Positions 33,330-44,085 of a DNA stretch of 64,000 nt are shown piece after piece. The translations under genes were made by a program, and so were the position numbers. Source of the DNA: Metellina segmentata (lineage: Eukaryota > Arthropoda > Arachnida > Araneae > Tetragnathidae); assembly GCA_947359465.1 (NCBI GenBank), contig OX375879.1, forward strand, positions 122,668,486-122,732,485, given 5' to 3'. The stretch's first letter is position 1, and each line of letters begins with the position of its first letter. Under the pieces are notes generated by a model, which was given only the letters and a program-made list of their open reading frames with translations, was not told where the DNA came from and did no database searches.

Positions 33330-33775
33330 AAGTAAGTCCAGCTTATGATTGATGCACGTTAAATCTGTTCTGGTTCAAATTGTCCACACGTCGGTTTAGT
33401 GTCCGGACCGTCACCAATAGCCCGTTGTGTTGCTCCAGTGTGACGTTGATTAAAATACATTTCTAACTATTTTATGTAATGGTAAGTATGTATGTATTTT
33501 AATTAACGTAACACTGGAGCGGGTTATTGGCGATGGTCAGGGATCAATCCCCCAAAGAAAAGATCCGAGGACTACACCATGTCATTTTGAACCACGGTTC
33601 GAAAACGAGGCAACACCGGACCTGGCACCCAACTCTTCAAACTTCCACAATACTCCATCGTGAGGACGTTTGAGGCCACGACAGATGGAACACCTTCTAC
33701 ACAACGGCCTTTGGTTGGATTCGAACTCGCCACCTTCCGGTGACTATCCCGTTGCCCTGCCAATCGGGCTCATCT
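33330..33775. mobile_element. Two SINE copies tail to tail
   Basis: A partial plus-strand copy (33330-33465, ending GTGACGTTGATTAAAATAC) faces a nearly full minus-strand copy (33488-33775, head type II with box B GAGTTCGAATCC on the minus strand near 33725). Confidence 0.8.
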
Positions 33776-33779
33776 CTAG

Positions 33780-34205
33780 GATGCGCTCTTCGTTGGGCAA
33801 AGAAGGCTCTAGATGACAACACCATCAGTGGGGGCTGAAGCATCGCGAAGTAAACAAAGCGTTGCGAAGTAAACAAAGCGATCCCGTTCACCGCAGATCG
33901 CTCATCGTCTTAAGGAGTGTCTCCTCCCCTTTCACTCACGTTCACGGAACACGAATCTCAGAGGAGCGACACAAAGGGAACGCACGTGCCAAAGACCAAT
34001 TTGTACTCTTTGTTTCCTTCACTCCTACATCGTTTCACAGGGGAATCTGAAACGGGAATTATCTCCCACATTACAACCGTTGCTAGTGCCTACAAAGAGC
34101 GAAGACAGGCGCAGCTGAAGGAGACATCGAGAACATCAGCAGAAGTATTGTTTAATCGCCTAGTTTCTCTTAGAAGACATTTTTGAGTAAAGGTTTAATA
34201 GATCT
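33780..34205. other. Unassigned segment
   Basis: A local duplication GCGAAGTAAACAAAGCG occurs at 33845-33861 and 33864-33880. No gene was recognised. Confidence 0.4.
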
Positions 34206-34207
34206 TA

Positions 34208-34782
34208 TCCCGGCCACACGGTAACCTGTTTGGAACACTAACGGATTTGCAACCAACCAAAGACCGTATTAAATCTATCGTGGCATCAAACTTCTTGACG
34301 TTGGCGTCGCGTGAAAGTTTGGAGAATGGGGTGCCAGCTCAGACGGATCGTCATTTCACCGTGGTTCTAAATGACTTAGTGTTGTCCTCAGTAGGTAGGT
34401 ATTTTAATAAACGTCGCACTGGAGAAACACAGTGGGCTATTGGTGACGATTCGGGATGAGCCTCAAGAGAAAGTTCCGAGGACCACGACTCAGTATTTTG
34501 AACCAACTACAGATGACGAGATCGACACTTGAGCTCTCACCCCACTCCAAAATTCCACACCGCGCCAATGTTAGGACATTTGAGGCTACGATGGATTTAA
34601 CGTGCATCATACCCCTTTTAACAAGACGGTTTGATTAGAACTCGCAAACCCTCCGGTTGCTGATCCGATGCTCTTCCTACCGTGATCCGGTGTTCTTGGA
34701 CTTTTTTCCTTCGGGGTTGATCCCGGACCGTCGCCAATAGCTTGTTGTAGATCTACAGTGCGACGTAAATTAAATACCTACC
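34208..34782 (+). mobile_element. Outer SINE split by a minus-strand SINE
   Basis: The plus-strand head and body occupy 34208-34394. The 3' end resumes at about 34690 (GTGTTCTTGGAC, GTCGCCAATAGCTTGTTG) and ends CTACCTAAG near 34782. Confidence 0.75.
34395..34689 (-). mobile_element. Inner SINE (head type II)
   Basis: The tail GTAGGTAGGTATTTTAATAA is at the left and the head at the right near 34630-34689. It is inserted in the SINE body at 34394, with flanks GTGTTGTCCT and GTGTTCTTGG as a diverged duplication. Confidence 0.75.
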
Positions 34783-34906
34783 TAAGAGATTTGTACTGCA
34801 TTTGTAGAACCAGGAGACTACAAGCGGAATATCTACGTACTTAGGCATGAGTCCAAAGCACTACCACGGAGCCCGGTCCAATACGTTGCAATCCTCCGTT
34901 GGAATG

Positions 34907-35232
34907 CTGACCCACCGGTCTGGGGGTTAAGGTGTTAACCTCTAGATAGGAAGGTGCCTGGTTCGAATCCGGGTCAGGGCATGGATGTCTGTAAGAGTAT
35001 GGTGTAGAGGCGACTAGTACACCTTAAATCAGTAGTGGCCGAAAGTCCTCACGTTGGGTTGGCATGGAAGTTTGGAGAGTGGGGTGCCAGAACATCTGTA
35101 TTCTTGTCTTCTGACCGCGGTTCAAATAACGTGATGTTGTCCTCGGACCTTTCCCTTAGGGGATTGATCTCGGACCATCGTCAATAGTACGTTGAGTTGC
35201 TCTAGTATGACGTTAATTAAAAATTACCAATT
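34907..35232 (+). mobile_element. Full-length SINE (head type I)
   Basis: Boxes are GGTCTGGGGGTTAAGG (A) and GGTTCGAATCC (B, about 34959), then the complete body and the AATTAAAAATTACCAATT end. Confidence 0.9.
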
Positions 35233-35235
35233 GAA

Positions 35236-35750
35236 TTGGCGATGAGGATTCTAAATATCGCTCTGCCTTTTGATTATCTCCCGGAGTGGACGCAGCAGGA
35301 GACGGGGGGCCACGCGGGGACATCTTAAGAGTTCTGATCGAGACAGGATGATGGATGCAAATTCCGAGGACGGGTCTACCTAGAAACGAGATTACTGCAG
35401 CGCGGACTCAAGAGTGATTTATTGCTCCTCTTGCCAGAGCTCACTCGCAACACTGAATTTAATAAACCGAGCCAAAAACACACCGGACGAATTAAATTAT
35501 AGAGTCGACTCCCTTCCTCCCGCCGCCGTGGACCCGGTCCAAGTGGGAGGGGTCCCGGGAATCTTCGCCGAATTTAACTCGATATTAGAGCGGGCCATTA
35601 TTTAGAGTCCTGTCTTCTGCCAAAGGAAGATGGGAATATCGCATTTTTTAACTCCGGGACTTTAATGCTTCGCTATTCTTTCCTTACAGGCAGTGGCATA
35701 GCTAAGGGATGTGGGCCACGAGCACCAATGCCTATAGGAATGGTACGATT
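35236..35750. other. GC-rich island, no transposon signature
   Basis: Contains CCGCCGCCGTGGACCCGG near 35520 and unique-looking sequence on both sides. Short frames only. Conserved non-coding DNA or an exon is possible but not supported by any motif. Confidence 0.35.
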
Positions 35751-35754
35751 CCTC

Positions 35755-35835
35755 CAAGTGGTTTCGACGAGATATCTATTCCATAAAAGAGCTGACTAAC
35801 TATGCTAATGACGATGTTTCGTCAAGGTGAAATTG
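35755..35835. repeat. Palindrome-centred repeat, diverged copy
   Basis: GTGGTTTCGACGAGATATCT and AATGACGATGTTTCGTCAAG match the blocks at 22205-22390. Confidence 0.75.
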
Positions 35836-36049
35836 ACGAATTATTTATGACTAGGATAATTGGCAAGTCATGCGACGGGTGCGTAACAAATAATATTTAT
35901 TTTGGTTAAACATCATTTACATATTTTTTTAAACTTGACGGGGCATGATCAATGACTGCGTATAGACCTTTCCCCACCACTATCTGTCGACTTGCCTTGC
36001 TTTTGCATGGGGTTGTTTTTTGAGTACTCCTGTTGAACAATATTATTTG

Positions 36050-36150
36050 AAAACTTAATTTTTGATCAACACTGGTAAAACAATGAGCTGAGAACGGCAA
36101 TTGTTTTATACTCAAATGTCATTTCCATGGCGATTTCGAATAAAATGATT
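36050..36150 (-). mobile_element. Fragment of the 27905-type Helitron
   Basis: TTTTTGATCAACACTGGTAA and the following bases match the segment near 28780-28850. Confidence 0.65.
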
Positions 36151-36284
36151 TTTGATATTTCGCACCTCGTTTCGCTCGTAACATCACACAAATAATCAAA
36201 ACAATTAGAAACTCCTCCGACTCGTAGCGTCGCACAACCAATCAAAATTTTTATAGCAACAGAAACAAAGGATAATCTAGCATT

Positions 36285-36370
36285 TCATATAAGATGACGA
36301 GATCAAGATCTGGTCAGTTTTCTTCAAATGACGAGATATCTCGTTCATCAAGATCTGATCCGTCTTGGAT
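36285..36370. repeat. Palindrome-centred repeat copy
   Basis: GACGAGATATCTCGTT at 36330-36345 followed by CATCAAGATCTGATCCGTC. Confidence 0.8.
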
Positions 36371-36529
36371 CCGAGACAACCACCTGGAGGGTTAATAGTT
36401 GAGTGGTTTGTTTTTGAAGTGAGGTTTCATAACTTTATGCCTAGCTTTGCCTCGTAACAGAAGTACGTTCCAGTGGTATGATAATGGAAGTGGTCGTGTT
36501 TCCATTCACTCTGTCCTTCGAGTCCATTG

Positions 36530-36990
36530 AATTCTCGAAGCGGTTTAAGCAAGATATCTCATCCATCGTGATCGGATCAATTTTCCTCTGGACGAGATAT
36601 ATCGTCATGAATAATGCCGAGTAACCGACCAACCGGTCTAGTGGTCAAGGTGTTGGCCTCTGGATCGGAAGGTTCCTGGTTCAAATCCGGGGTTAGGGCA
36701 TGGATGTAAATTGTGCTGTCCTTTGTTAGGAACAATGATGGTCCACCCACTGGGTGCCCCTTCACAAGTGACCATCACTTCTGGCCTTGTATAAGGCTAA
36801 AATGACCTCGGTCAACTCTGTACTTTGTATTGTATTTGTATTTGTCTTCGCAATTATACTGCCTTGTCATTGGAAATAAAAACAATGCCGAGTGAATTCT
36901 GAACGATTCATAAGTTGCCGTTTTTGGTTGGTGATGAGATTTGGTGAGTTTCTTCTAATGACGAGATATTCCGTCCGGATCTTTGGCACA
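36530..36990. repeat. Palindrome-centred repeat copies split by a SINE
   Basis: AAGATATCTCATCC near 36551, GACGAGATATATCGTC at 36591-36606, and GACGAGATATTCCGTC at 36960-36975. The SINE at 36623-36883 landed between them. Confidence 0.8.
36623..36883 (+). mobile_element. Chimeric SINE: type I head with a different body and LINE-like tail
   Basis: It is flanked by a 10-bp duplication AATGCCGAGT (36613-36622 and 36884-36893). The head (CTAGTGGTCAAGG, GGTTCAAATCC, GGGCATGGATGT) matches head type I, but the body (GGTCCACCCACTGGGTGCCC onward) is unrelated to the common SINE body. A tail at 36825-36845 reads GTATTGTATTTGTATTTGTC, like the CR1-type LINE tail at 59073-59099. Confidence 0.88.
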
Positions 36991-37196
36991 TCCCTCTCAC
37001 CTCTCACACTCGGAACAACGGAAATGCGATTACAAAAATTGACGCTCATTGTTTATACCCTTATGTTGAAATCGATTCTTGTGCTAAAATACCAAGACTT
37101 AAAAGGAAACTTCAAAAAATACGATTCAAATCTTCTTTCGGCACAGCAATTGGCATTTTCAAGTGGCGGCACCCTTCCGAATGAAATTCAAGGCCA

Positions 37197-37467
37197 CGAT
37201 AGCCCAGTTGGACACGAGTAACGGATTAGAAACCTATGGGCTGCGCGAGTTCGTTTAAAAGTTCAGTCAAAGAGAGGCTGGTACAAGTGACCTGGCGTGG
37301 TGTGGAAGTTTGGAGAGTGTGTTGCAAGCTCGGGTGTTGACTTCGGTTCAAAATGACGTGGTGTTGACAACAGATATTTCCCTTCGTTTTTGATCTCGGG
37401 CCTGTCTCCATTAGCCCGTTGTGTTCATGCTAGTGCGACGTTAAATAAAATACCTACCTACTTACCT
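37197..37467 (+). mobile_element. SINE copy, internally shortened
   Basis: The diverged head (TAGCCCAGTTGGACACGAGT) is followed by a shortened body and the GTGCGACGTTAAATAAAATA, CCTACCTAC tail. Confidence 0.8.
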
Positions 37468-37549
37468 CAAAAATATTATTTTGGAGTAGGTACATGCCTC
37501 GCTGTGGCTAGCTCCATTCATTTCAACAGCTGTACTGTGAGACATCTCT

Positions 37550-37760
37550 CCATCTCCCAAGTGGTTTCGACGATGTGTCCCGTCCGTCACGATCTGCCCA
37601 TTTTTACCATGACTGAGAGACCTCGTCACCAAGACAATGCCCATTGGATGAAGACGAGATCAAGACAGCTTCAGTTTTTTTCTAATGATGAGATATCCTG
37701 ATCGCATTGTTAGAAAATCTCAACCTAACAAGATCGGGTAAGTTTTTTTAATGATGCTAT
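37550..37760. repeat. Palindrome-centred repeat, degenerate copies
   Basis: GTGGTTTCGACGATGTGTCC near 37560, GAAGACGAGATCAAGAC near 37652 and AATGATGAGATATCCTGATC near 37683. Confidence 0.65.
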
Positions 37761-37774
37761 TCCTCTTCAAGGTA

Positions 37775-37990
37775 AGTAGACAATAAAGTTGCACCAGAAC
37801 AACAGAAAGAGATATTGGGGAATGTCCGGGATCCATCCCAAAGAGACAGATCCGAGAACACTACATTTTTAACCAGTCAGATGACGCGGTCAACACCTGA
37901 GCTGCCTCACACTCTCCAAACTTCCACAACACGCCAACTTGAGGTCATCTGAGGCAACGACAGATTTAACGTGTACCAGCCGTGTATGGG
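37775..37990 (-). mobile_element. SINE body fragment
   Basis: TAAAGTTGCACCAGAACAAC at the left through TTTAACGTGTACCAGCCGTG at the right; the head is absent. Confidence 0.7.
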
Positions 37991-37999
37991 CAATTGTGG

Positions 38000-38760
38000 C
38001 CCTCGTCAAGACAATCATCAGGAAGGTTAAATCGATGCTGGACGTTGGACGGGAGGAATAATTATCAGCAGGATTCATCCCGCTGATAACAATGAAAGCG
38101 TCCATTTTTTTTAGGATCTAAATGTCATGTTTTTACTACTGTTGCAGCCTATGAACGAAATTACTTTTAAACTATTATTCGAAATTAAAAAACAAATTGT
38201 CTATATATCGCTTTCCAAACGAAATTTCCACCCGTTCCTTTTGGAAGGAAGTACCGAACAGGAGTTCTTCGAGATCCTCAACCATTCAGAGGGGAAAAAA
38301 ATGTCCGCTTTCTTTCCTCTCGGAACCAAAAAATGAAACGTTGCCATCGTGAAGGAAGAAAAAGCGTCTCGTGTCGTCCCCAGCAAATCCACTCTCCCGG
38401 TTTACTCTGCGAGTTTAATGGCGAAAGTATACTCTCTCCCCCCAAACTGTTTGATCACTGAACTTGGGTGAAGGAAACTTCTATTTTTTGCCTCCTCTTG
38501 TTTGATCAGGTACTTTGGCGTCGAGAGCAAACGCGGCTTTTTTTGTGCGGCCCATTAGGCGGCCCGCTATCTTGTCTCTCGCCTATTACGAGGGGAGCCC
38601 CGGGGGGCATCGGCAACCCGCTCACGCTCCTGCTGCCGCAGCCGGTGGTTGAAATTACCCAAGTGGCTGACGGTCCTCCTCCGCGGCTCCTCGGCTACCA
38701 CGTGCTCTCTGGCGAACGCACCCGGCGAACGCTGACGTAGGATAAGAGGTGGAAAAAAAT
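38000..38760. other. Unassigned segment with strongly GC-rich part
   Basis: Positions 38510-38750 are GC-rich (for example GGCGGCCCGCTATCTTGTCT, GAGCCCCGGGGGGCATCGGC). No domain is convincing. I cannot say whether it is coding, regulatory or foreign. Confidence 0.35.
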
Positions 38761-38764
38761 GTAA

Positions 38765-39103
38765 ACGAACGTCACACGTGAGCAACGTCCGGGATCCATC
38801 CCGGAGGGAAAGCTACTAGGACAACTCCACGTATTTGAAACCACGGTTAGATAACGAGGTCTCACCTGAGCAACAAACTCCCACACCACGCGAACGTGTA
38901 CACAGTGGATGCCAATGCAGATTGAGCGTGTACAGCTCTCTTTGTACACGACGGCCTTTGGTTGGATTTGAACACGCAACCCCTTGGTTGCAAATACGTT
39001 ACTCTGCCAACCGTAAGCCACCGAAGCAAAAGATCTGAGGACAATATTTAATCTGTTTGAACCACGGTCAGATGAGGTCAAGACCTGGCAACCCACTCTC
39101 CAA
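38765..39103 (-). mobile_element. SINE copy and adjoining SINE fragment
   Basis: A diverged minus-strand copy (38765-39025) with a degraded head is followed by a second minus-strand body fragment (39030-39103). Confidence 0.7.
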
Positions 39104-39400
39104 TCCACCGATCTGGTGGTTAAGGTGTTAGCCTCTAGATAGGGAGGTTTCTGGTTCAAATCCGCGTCAGTGTAGGGATGTTTGTAAGTGTATGGTGTAG
39201 AGGCCGGTTGGTACACCTTAAATCTGTAGTGGCCGAAAGTCCTCGCGTTGGGTTGAGGTGGAAGTTTAGAGAGTGGGATGCCAGCTCAGGTGTTGCCTCT
39301 TCGCCTGACTTTGGCTCAAAATTACGAGGTGCTGTCCTCGAATCTTTCCCTTAGGGGATTGATACTAGACCACCGCTGAAGACTAGTTGTGTTTAACCAA
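39104..39400 (+). mobile_element. SINE copy (head type I)
   Basis: CCGATCTGGTGGTTAAGG (A) and GGTTCAAATCC (B) are followed by the body through GATTGATACTAGACCACCGC. The tail is lost. Confidence 0.85.
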
Positions 39401-39553
39401 AAGGACATTTGAGGAAAATTAACCTTTACGCTGCGGCAGGTAGAGAATTGCTACCACTAAAATTTCGTTTACACCAGCGGCATGGTATTGATGTATGTAA
39501 GGTGGATGTTACCTCCTTTTTAAGTAACCACTAGCATCGATCACCATTTAAGG

Positions 39554-39716
39554 CAGGGCTCGAAATACCCGGGTGCACAGGTGCACTGTGCACATGAAAA
39601 TATAATTGTGCACCTAATTTTTTCCCACTAGGTGCACACAGTGCACCTTGGGCACCTAATTTAAAAGCTTAGGTGCACAATGTGCACCTGTATTAAAAAA
39701 TCTATTTCGAGGCCTG
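39554..39716. mobile_element. hAT-type MITE, 163 bp
   Basis: Terminal repeats CAGGGCTCGAAATA and CAGGCCTCGAAATA (minus strand) are bounded by an 8-bp duplication ATTTAAGG (39546-39553 and 39717-39724). The interior is almost wholly made of GTGCAC/AGGTGCAC palindromes. It has no coding capacity. Confidence 0.92.
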
Positions 39717-39724
39717 ATTTAAGG

Positions 39725-40680
39725 GCACTCTGGAAATTCAAAATTCTTCAAAAAAAAAAATCGAATTTTTGATGATTTCAATTGCATTTAATAGAGGGCA
39801 CCTATACGAATCGATTGATGTATCACTTATTATGTAAAATGTATTTTAAGTTACTAAAATTTAATTTTGAAATTATCCTCTTTGGTTTCGGTTTCAAGTT
39901 TGAAGTTTCAGTTTTGCCGACAATGGATTATATTTAAAAAAATATTTTACATTTTTAGTATATTTTTGTTTAAATATACATTTTAATCAATTGGTAACAT
40001 GTTTAACTGCGACTGTTATTATATTTAACCGCAAATTTTGTTTACTTGTGCTTTGGAAAGTTCTTATCGATAAGGTAAGGAGATGCTATTTTGTAGTTTT
40101 TTGTCGTTTTCTCAAAATGACAAATTTTTATCTTCAGGTAAAAACTATTAAAGGTATCAGTCTGAAATTTTGCATACACATGTATTTCTATTAGGCAATT
40201 ATGTTAAAGTATAAACTATTGAGGAAATATGAACAGAATTTTTTTTAATGGGTGATTAATAGTTATAAAATCACAAAATTTTCATAAGCTCATAAATTGT
40301 GTCTAAAAAAATTTTTTCCTGATTATTTTCAACAAAGAATACTTTAATGAATTCAAGAAACATTTCTAGTGATGGGGAAAAAGGTTGCTACTCAATATGT
40401 ATTAAAGTTTTTTTACAGAGCGCACCCAAAGTGAACTCACTGTATTGAATTTTTTTTCACCGAGTTCTATATAAATGCTCTCTACAAAATATTTCTACTT
40501 TAAAAATTTTTATTTTTAGCTTGAATTAGTTTTAAAATGCATTACAAACATGTGTACAAAAATTTATATGGGTACTTATAATAGCTTAAATTTTATATGC
40601 ATTCGAATAGTGGTCACATTTTCATGATTTCTGGCCTTTGATGACTTCTCGGTGCCCTTAAGAGCTGACAGAGACTGACC
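39725..40680. other. AT-rich segment, no feature seen
   Basis: Runs of A and T with short frames only. Confidence 0.5.
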
Positions 40681-41010
40681 TTCTAGAGCAGTGGTCCCTA
40701 CGAACCCCGAGGTGTCAGTGAGACCGTTGAAGGGGTCTGTGGCAAATAAAAATTAATTTGGGGGTGCACGGACAACGTCGGGGGGTTCGAGAAAGTTTTA
40801 ATATAAAGTAAAATAATTGTGACCTATTTTCATTATTATGAATGTTAAAACAAATTATTTCCTTTCTTAAGACGTAAAAATAGCTACCAAATTATTTATT
40901 GTCATTTATTTTATTTCGTTATTTCTTAAATTTGTCTTTTTTTCTGATAACAATAGGATGTGAGACAAAGAAGAAAAAATGCATATAATATAGTGTTTAA
41001 TATTTAAAAT

Positions 41011-42660
41011 ATGGCTTTATTCCGTTATCAGGAATCAGCACTTTACCTATGTGCATTCGATGCAATAAGACTTTGTCAAACGAATCAATGAAACTTTCGA
41101 AGCTTAAGGAACATTTGACAAAATTTCATAGCGACAAAAAATGAAAAAGATTTAACTATTTTAAAGCAGTCAAATAAAAATATTTGAAAACACCGTCATT
41201 GCGGAAACTCTTAGCGACAACGTCTAAGCGAGACGACGATGGACTAAGTGCTTCTTGTAACATTTCTTTACTGATTGCAAAGTACAAAAAGCCGCACACC
41301 ATTGGCGAAGAACGTATTATGCCGTATGTAAGTGAGATAATACGCACCGGTGCTGCATGAACCAGCTTTAGATATTATAAGAATTTCACTGAGTAATAAT
41401 ACAGTACAAAGAAAGATCGACGAAATGGCTCAGTACGTAGAAAATTCTTTATGTGAGCATGTACAAGCTTGACGCGGCAACTTTGCCAGGGAACGAAGCT
41501 TTACTTTTAGCTTTTGTGAGATTTGTAAAAGAAAAAATTCTCCAAGAGTATTGTTATTTATCAAATGTTTGGAAATTGATTCGAAAGGTGAAGCAATATT
41601 TAACGAATTACAAAGATTTTTATATTTAAAGGCTATACCCTTGAGTAATATTCTCTCTATTGCTAATGAAGGTGCTCCGGCAATGGTAGGACGATACCGC
41701 GGCTTTTTAGCATACTTAAAACAAGTTATACTGATTGTTTTATCTGTACATTGTGTCATTCATCGGCATTTAGTCGACAAAAATCTGAGTGAATGCTGTC
41801 ATGGCTCACTAAATTATGTTATTAGATGAGTTAATAAAATTTAAAAAAATGCCTAAATGAGAGATTATTTGCTCAACTTTGCTTAGAAAATGATGGATTA
41901 AAATAGTTTACTACCTAGCATGGAAGTTCGTTGGTTATCTAACAGTGCATGTGGGGATCGATTTTATGCACTCTATGATTCCGTGTTGGAATTCCTGGAA
42001 GTTAAAGACACTGATTTGCGGCTCTAGTTAATTCAGAAAATGACATAGCCTACATTATTCACTTATTTGCCAAATTTAACGAAACCAATTTGAAGCTATA
42101 AGGTGATCAATTAAATTGAATCAAAATTAAAAGTTTAATATCTGCGTTTGTTACAAAACGTTTTCTATACAACTTGGGGAGAAAAAAATGCTCTCAGTTT
42201 CCAAATCTTTCAAAATTGCGAAAACGAGATGTCAACATATGGCGGTTATTTATTCAGGACTCAACCAAAGATGTGAAGACATTTTTCACATGGTTATCCC
42301 CGATTGGGTGTTGGACCCTTTTGCAAGTAGACCCACAAACTCAGAAGAATCCATATACAATATACATGGAATTATTCACAAATGAGGAGTCGAAACCAAA
42401 GTTTGAACAAAGATACCACAAATTCTGGTTACCATAACAGATACCAATTTTATATCCTGCATAATGGCTAAATGTACAGAAGTTGTTAATTGCTGTCCTG
42501 TCTTCCTATTTAGTAGAACGTGAATTTAGTGCAGCTTTGAGCTTCACGAAAAAAAAAAAAAAACGGACGGCAAATTAGTGATCGTGGAGTCTTACTAATG
42601 TTACTCACAAACAAAGAGCCTAACATAAATAATCTCATATCATTACATCAGGTTCACCCA
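41011..42660 (+). pseudogene. hAT transposase (ZBED5/FAM200-like), heavily mutated
   Basis: A BED zinc-finger-like stretch CIRCNKTLSNESMKLSKLKE (about 41054-41113) is followed by the catalytic region NILSIANEGAPAMVGRYRGF (41647-41706; the usual aspartate in TDGAPSM is now E) and VHCVIHRHLV. A later segment has MEVRWLSNSACGDRFYALYD near 41925. The C-terminal dimerisation region is faint near 42500-42600. Many stops and frame changes rule out function. Confidence 0.8.
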
Positions 42661-42714
42661 TCTCATTAAAAAAAATATGTTTTTGTAATGTAAAAAAAAA
42701 GTTATAATTTCAAT

Positions 42715-42880
42715 AAATACTACTTACTAGTATTTTAGTAAATATATAGTAGTATTTAGTAAACAACAACTAGTACTATATATTATAGTAGTAGTAGTAT
42801 TTAGTATATATAAACTACTACTACTATATATTATAGTAGTAGTATTATTTTAGTAAATACTAATACGAGTACTTTCAATA
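42715..42880. repeat. TAGTAG-rich palindromic repeat
   Basis: Self-complementary run within the hAT copy, including TACTACTACTATATATTATA followed by its complement (about 42814-42846). Confidence 0.8.
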
Positions 42881-43305
42881 AATACTTCAATAAAAACATA
42901 CAAAACTTATTTTCAATAAATAAATACCATTCAAGGCATCAAAGTTAAATTTGTGATTTTTCTATTATGCAGTTATGTAGAGTTATTTTACTTGGGGGTT
43001 CATGGTCAGATTTTTGCTGTAAGAAGGGGTCCATAGACATACTGAGTTTGGGAACCACTGTTCTAGAGATAGAGTTTTGTTCGGGGTATCCTACCCTGTC
43101 GACCGTGAGGTGTAAACGCTTTGGGGGAAAGGCAGAAGGTCACTCCGGTGAAATGTCTATCGCGCCAAACGATACGCCACACAATACTATGAAAGAAAAG
43201 CGTCAGTCATAAATGCCACTCAAGGCTCTGTCGCTCAAGATAGGTATCAAAACGTAAACAAGTCGTCCAGAAAATGAACACGTCTTTAACACTATGGACA
43301 TATAA

Positions 43306-43430
43306 CAAGCGCTGCGGTAGCACGGTAGGCAGAGTAACGGTCTAGCAACCAGAGAGCTGTGAGTTTGAGCCAAAGACAGTCGTTTTCAAAGGGTTCAATC
43401 TGTAAGGGATCTCCGGACGATCGCTTTGCA
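43306..43430 (+). mobile_element. SINE head fragment
   Basis: CGGTAGCACGGTAGGCAGAG and GTGAGTTTGAGCC give a weak tRNA-like head, truncated after a few tens of bases. Confidence 0.55.
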
Positions 43431-44085
43431 ATCCTCATTCGTTCGTAGCGCGAACCTTGCTTGTTTAGCTCGCATCAAGGAAGACACGTGTCCTATCAGA
43501 AGAGATTGATTACAAAGTATGATTGTCCAAAAAATATTTTTCAAATATAAATTTGATGTATCACAGAAAATTTATAATGTAGCTCTTTAATCAGAACTCG
43601 AACAATTTGGAATTGAAATTAAAGCTTTGAGCAAATTTTGACTCGAAATGTGAACGCTGCTTTGGAAATCGAATACCTAGCATGCTGTTTGTGTGTACAT
43701 TTCCCCAACACTCGAACCATGCATACACGTTTTCAGTGAGTTTGTTGTCGAAAGTTGTAGTGGCAGTTACATTTTGTAAGCCTACCGGAAGTATTTTTGC
43801 TCTTCTCCAGAAGTGCACCCCATAAAAGTCATCAAACCGATATCGTGTTCTTCAACATCAATTACAGTATTTCTACTGTCTTCTTATTCCTCAAACGAAA
43901 TGAGAGCATCTCTACTCAAACACGCACGTTTTCTACGATTGTTTTCGGTTCTACCATTACGCTTTCAATTATGCTTTCATTGGCTCGTCTTGTCCACTTT
44001 CTTTGATTACTATGAGGAGCTGCAACAGCTTGACTAATATTACGTTTTTTCAATAAAATTTCATCCGATAACGCTATAAATTCAA
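43410..44085 (-). mobile_element. Helitron-family copy, sibling of 53737-54388, truncated
   Basis: The minus strand matches the plus strand of 53825-54370 in several blocks, for example GAATTTATAGCGTTATCGGA at the 44085 end and CATTTCGAGTCAAAATTTGC near 43640. The family 5' terminus is missing; a Tc1 relic starts at 44086. The shared interior has a coding-like stretch (VTATTTFDNKLTENVYAWF, minus strand near 43730). Confidence 0.7.

Larger units (their letters stand above)
40689..43060 (+). mobile_element. hAT transposon copy with target duplication
   Basis: It is bounded by an 8-bp duplication TTCTAGAG (40681-40688 and 43061-43068). Ends are CAGTGGTCCCTACGAACCCC and, on the minus strand, CAGTGGTTCCCAAACTCAG, the usual CAGTGGTTC type. 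Length is 2372 bp. Confidence 0.93.
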
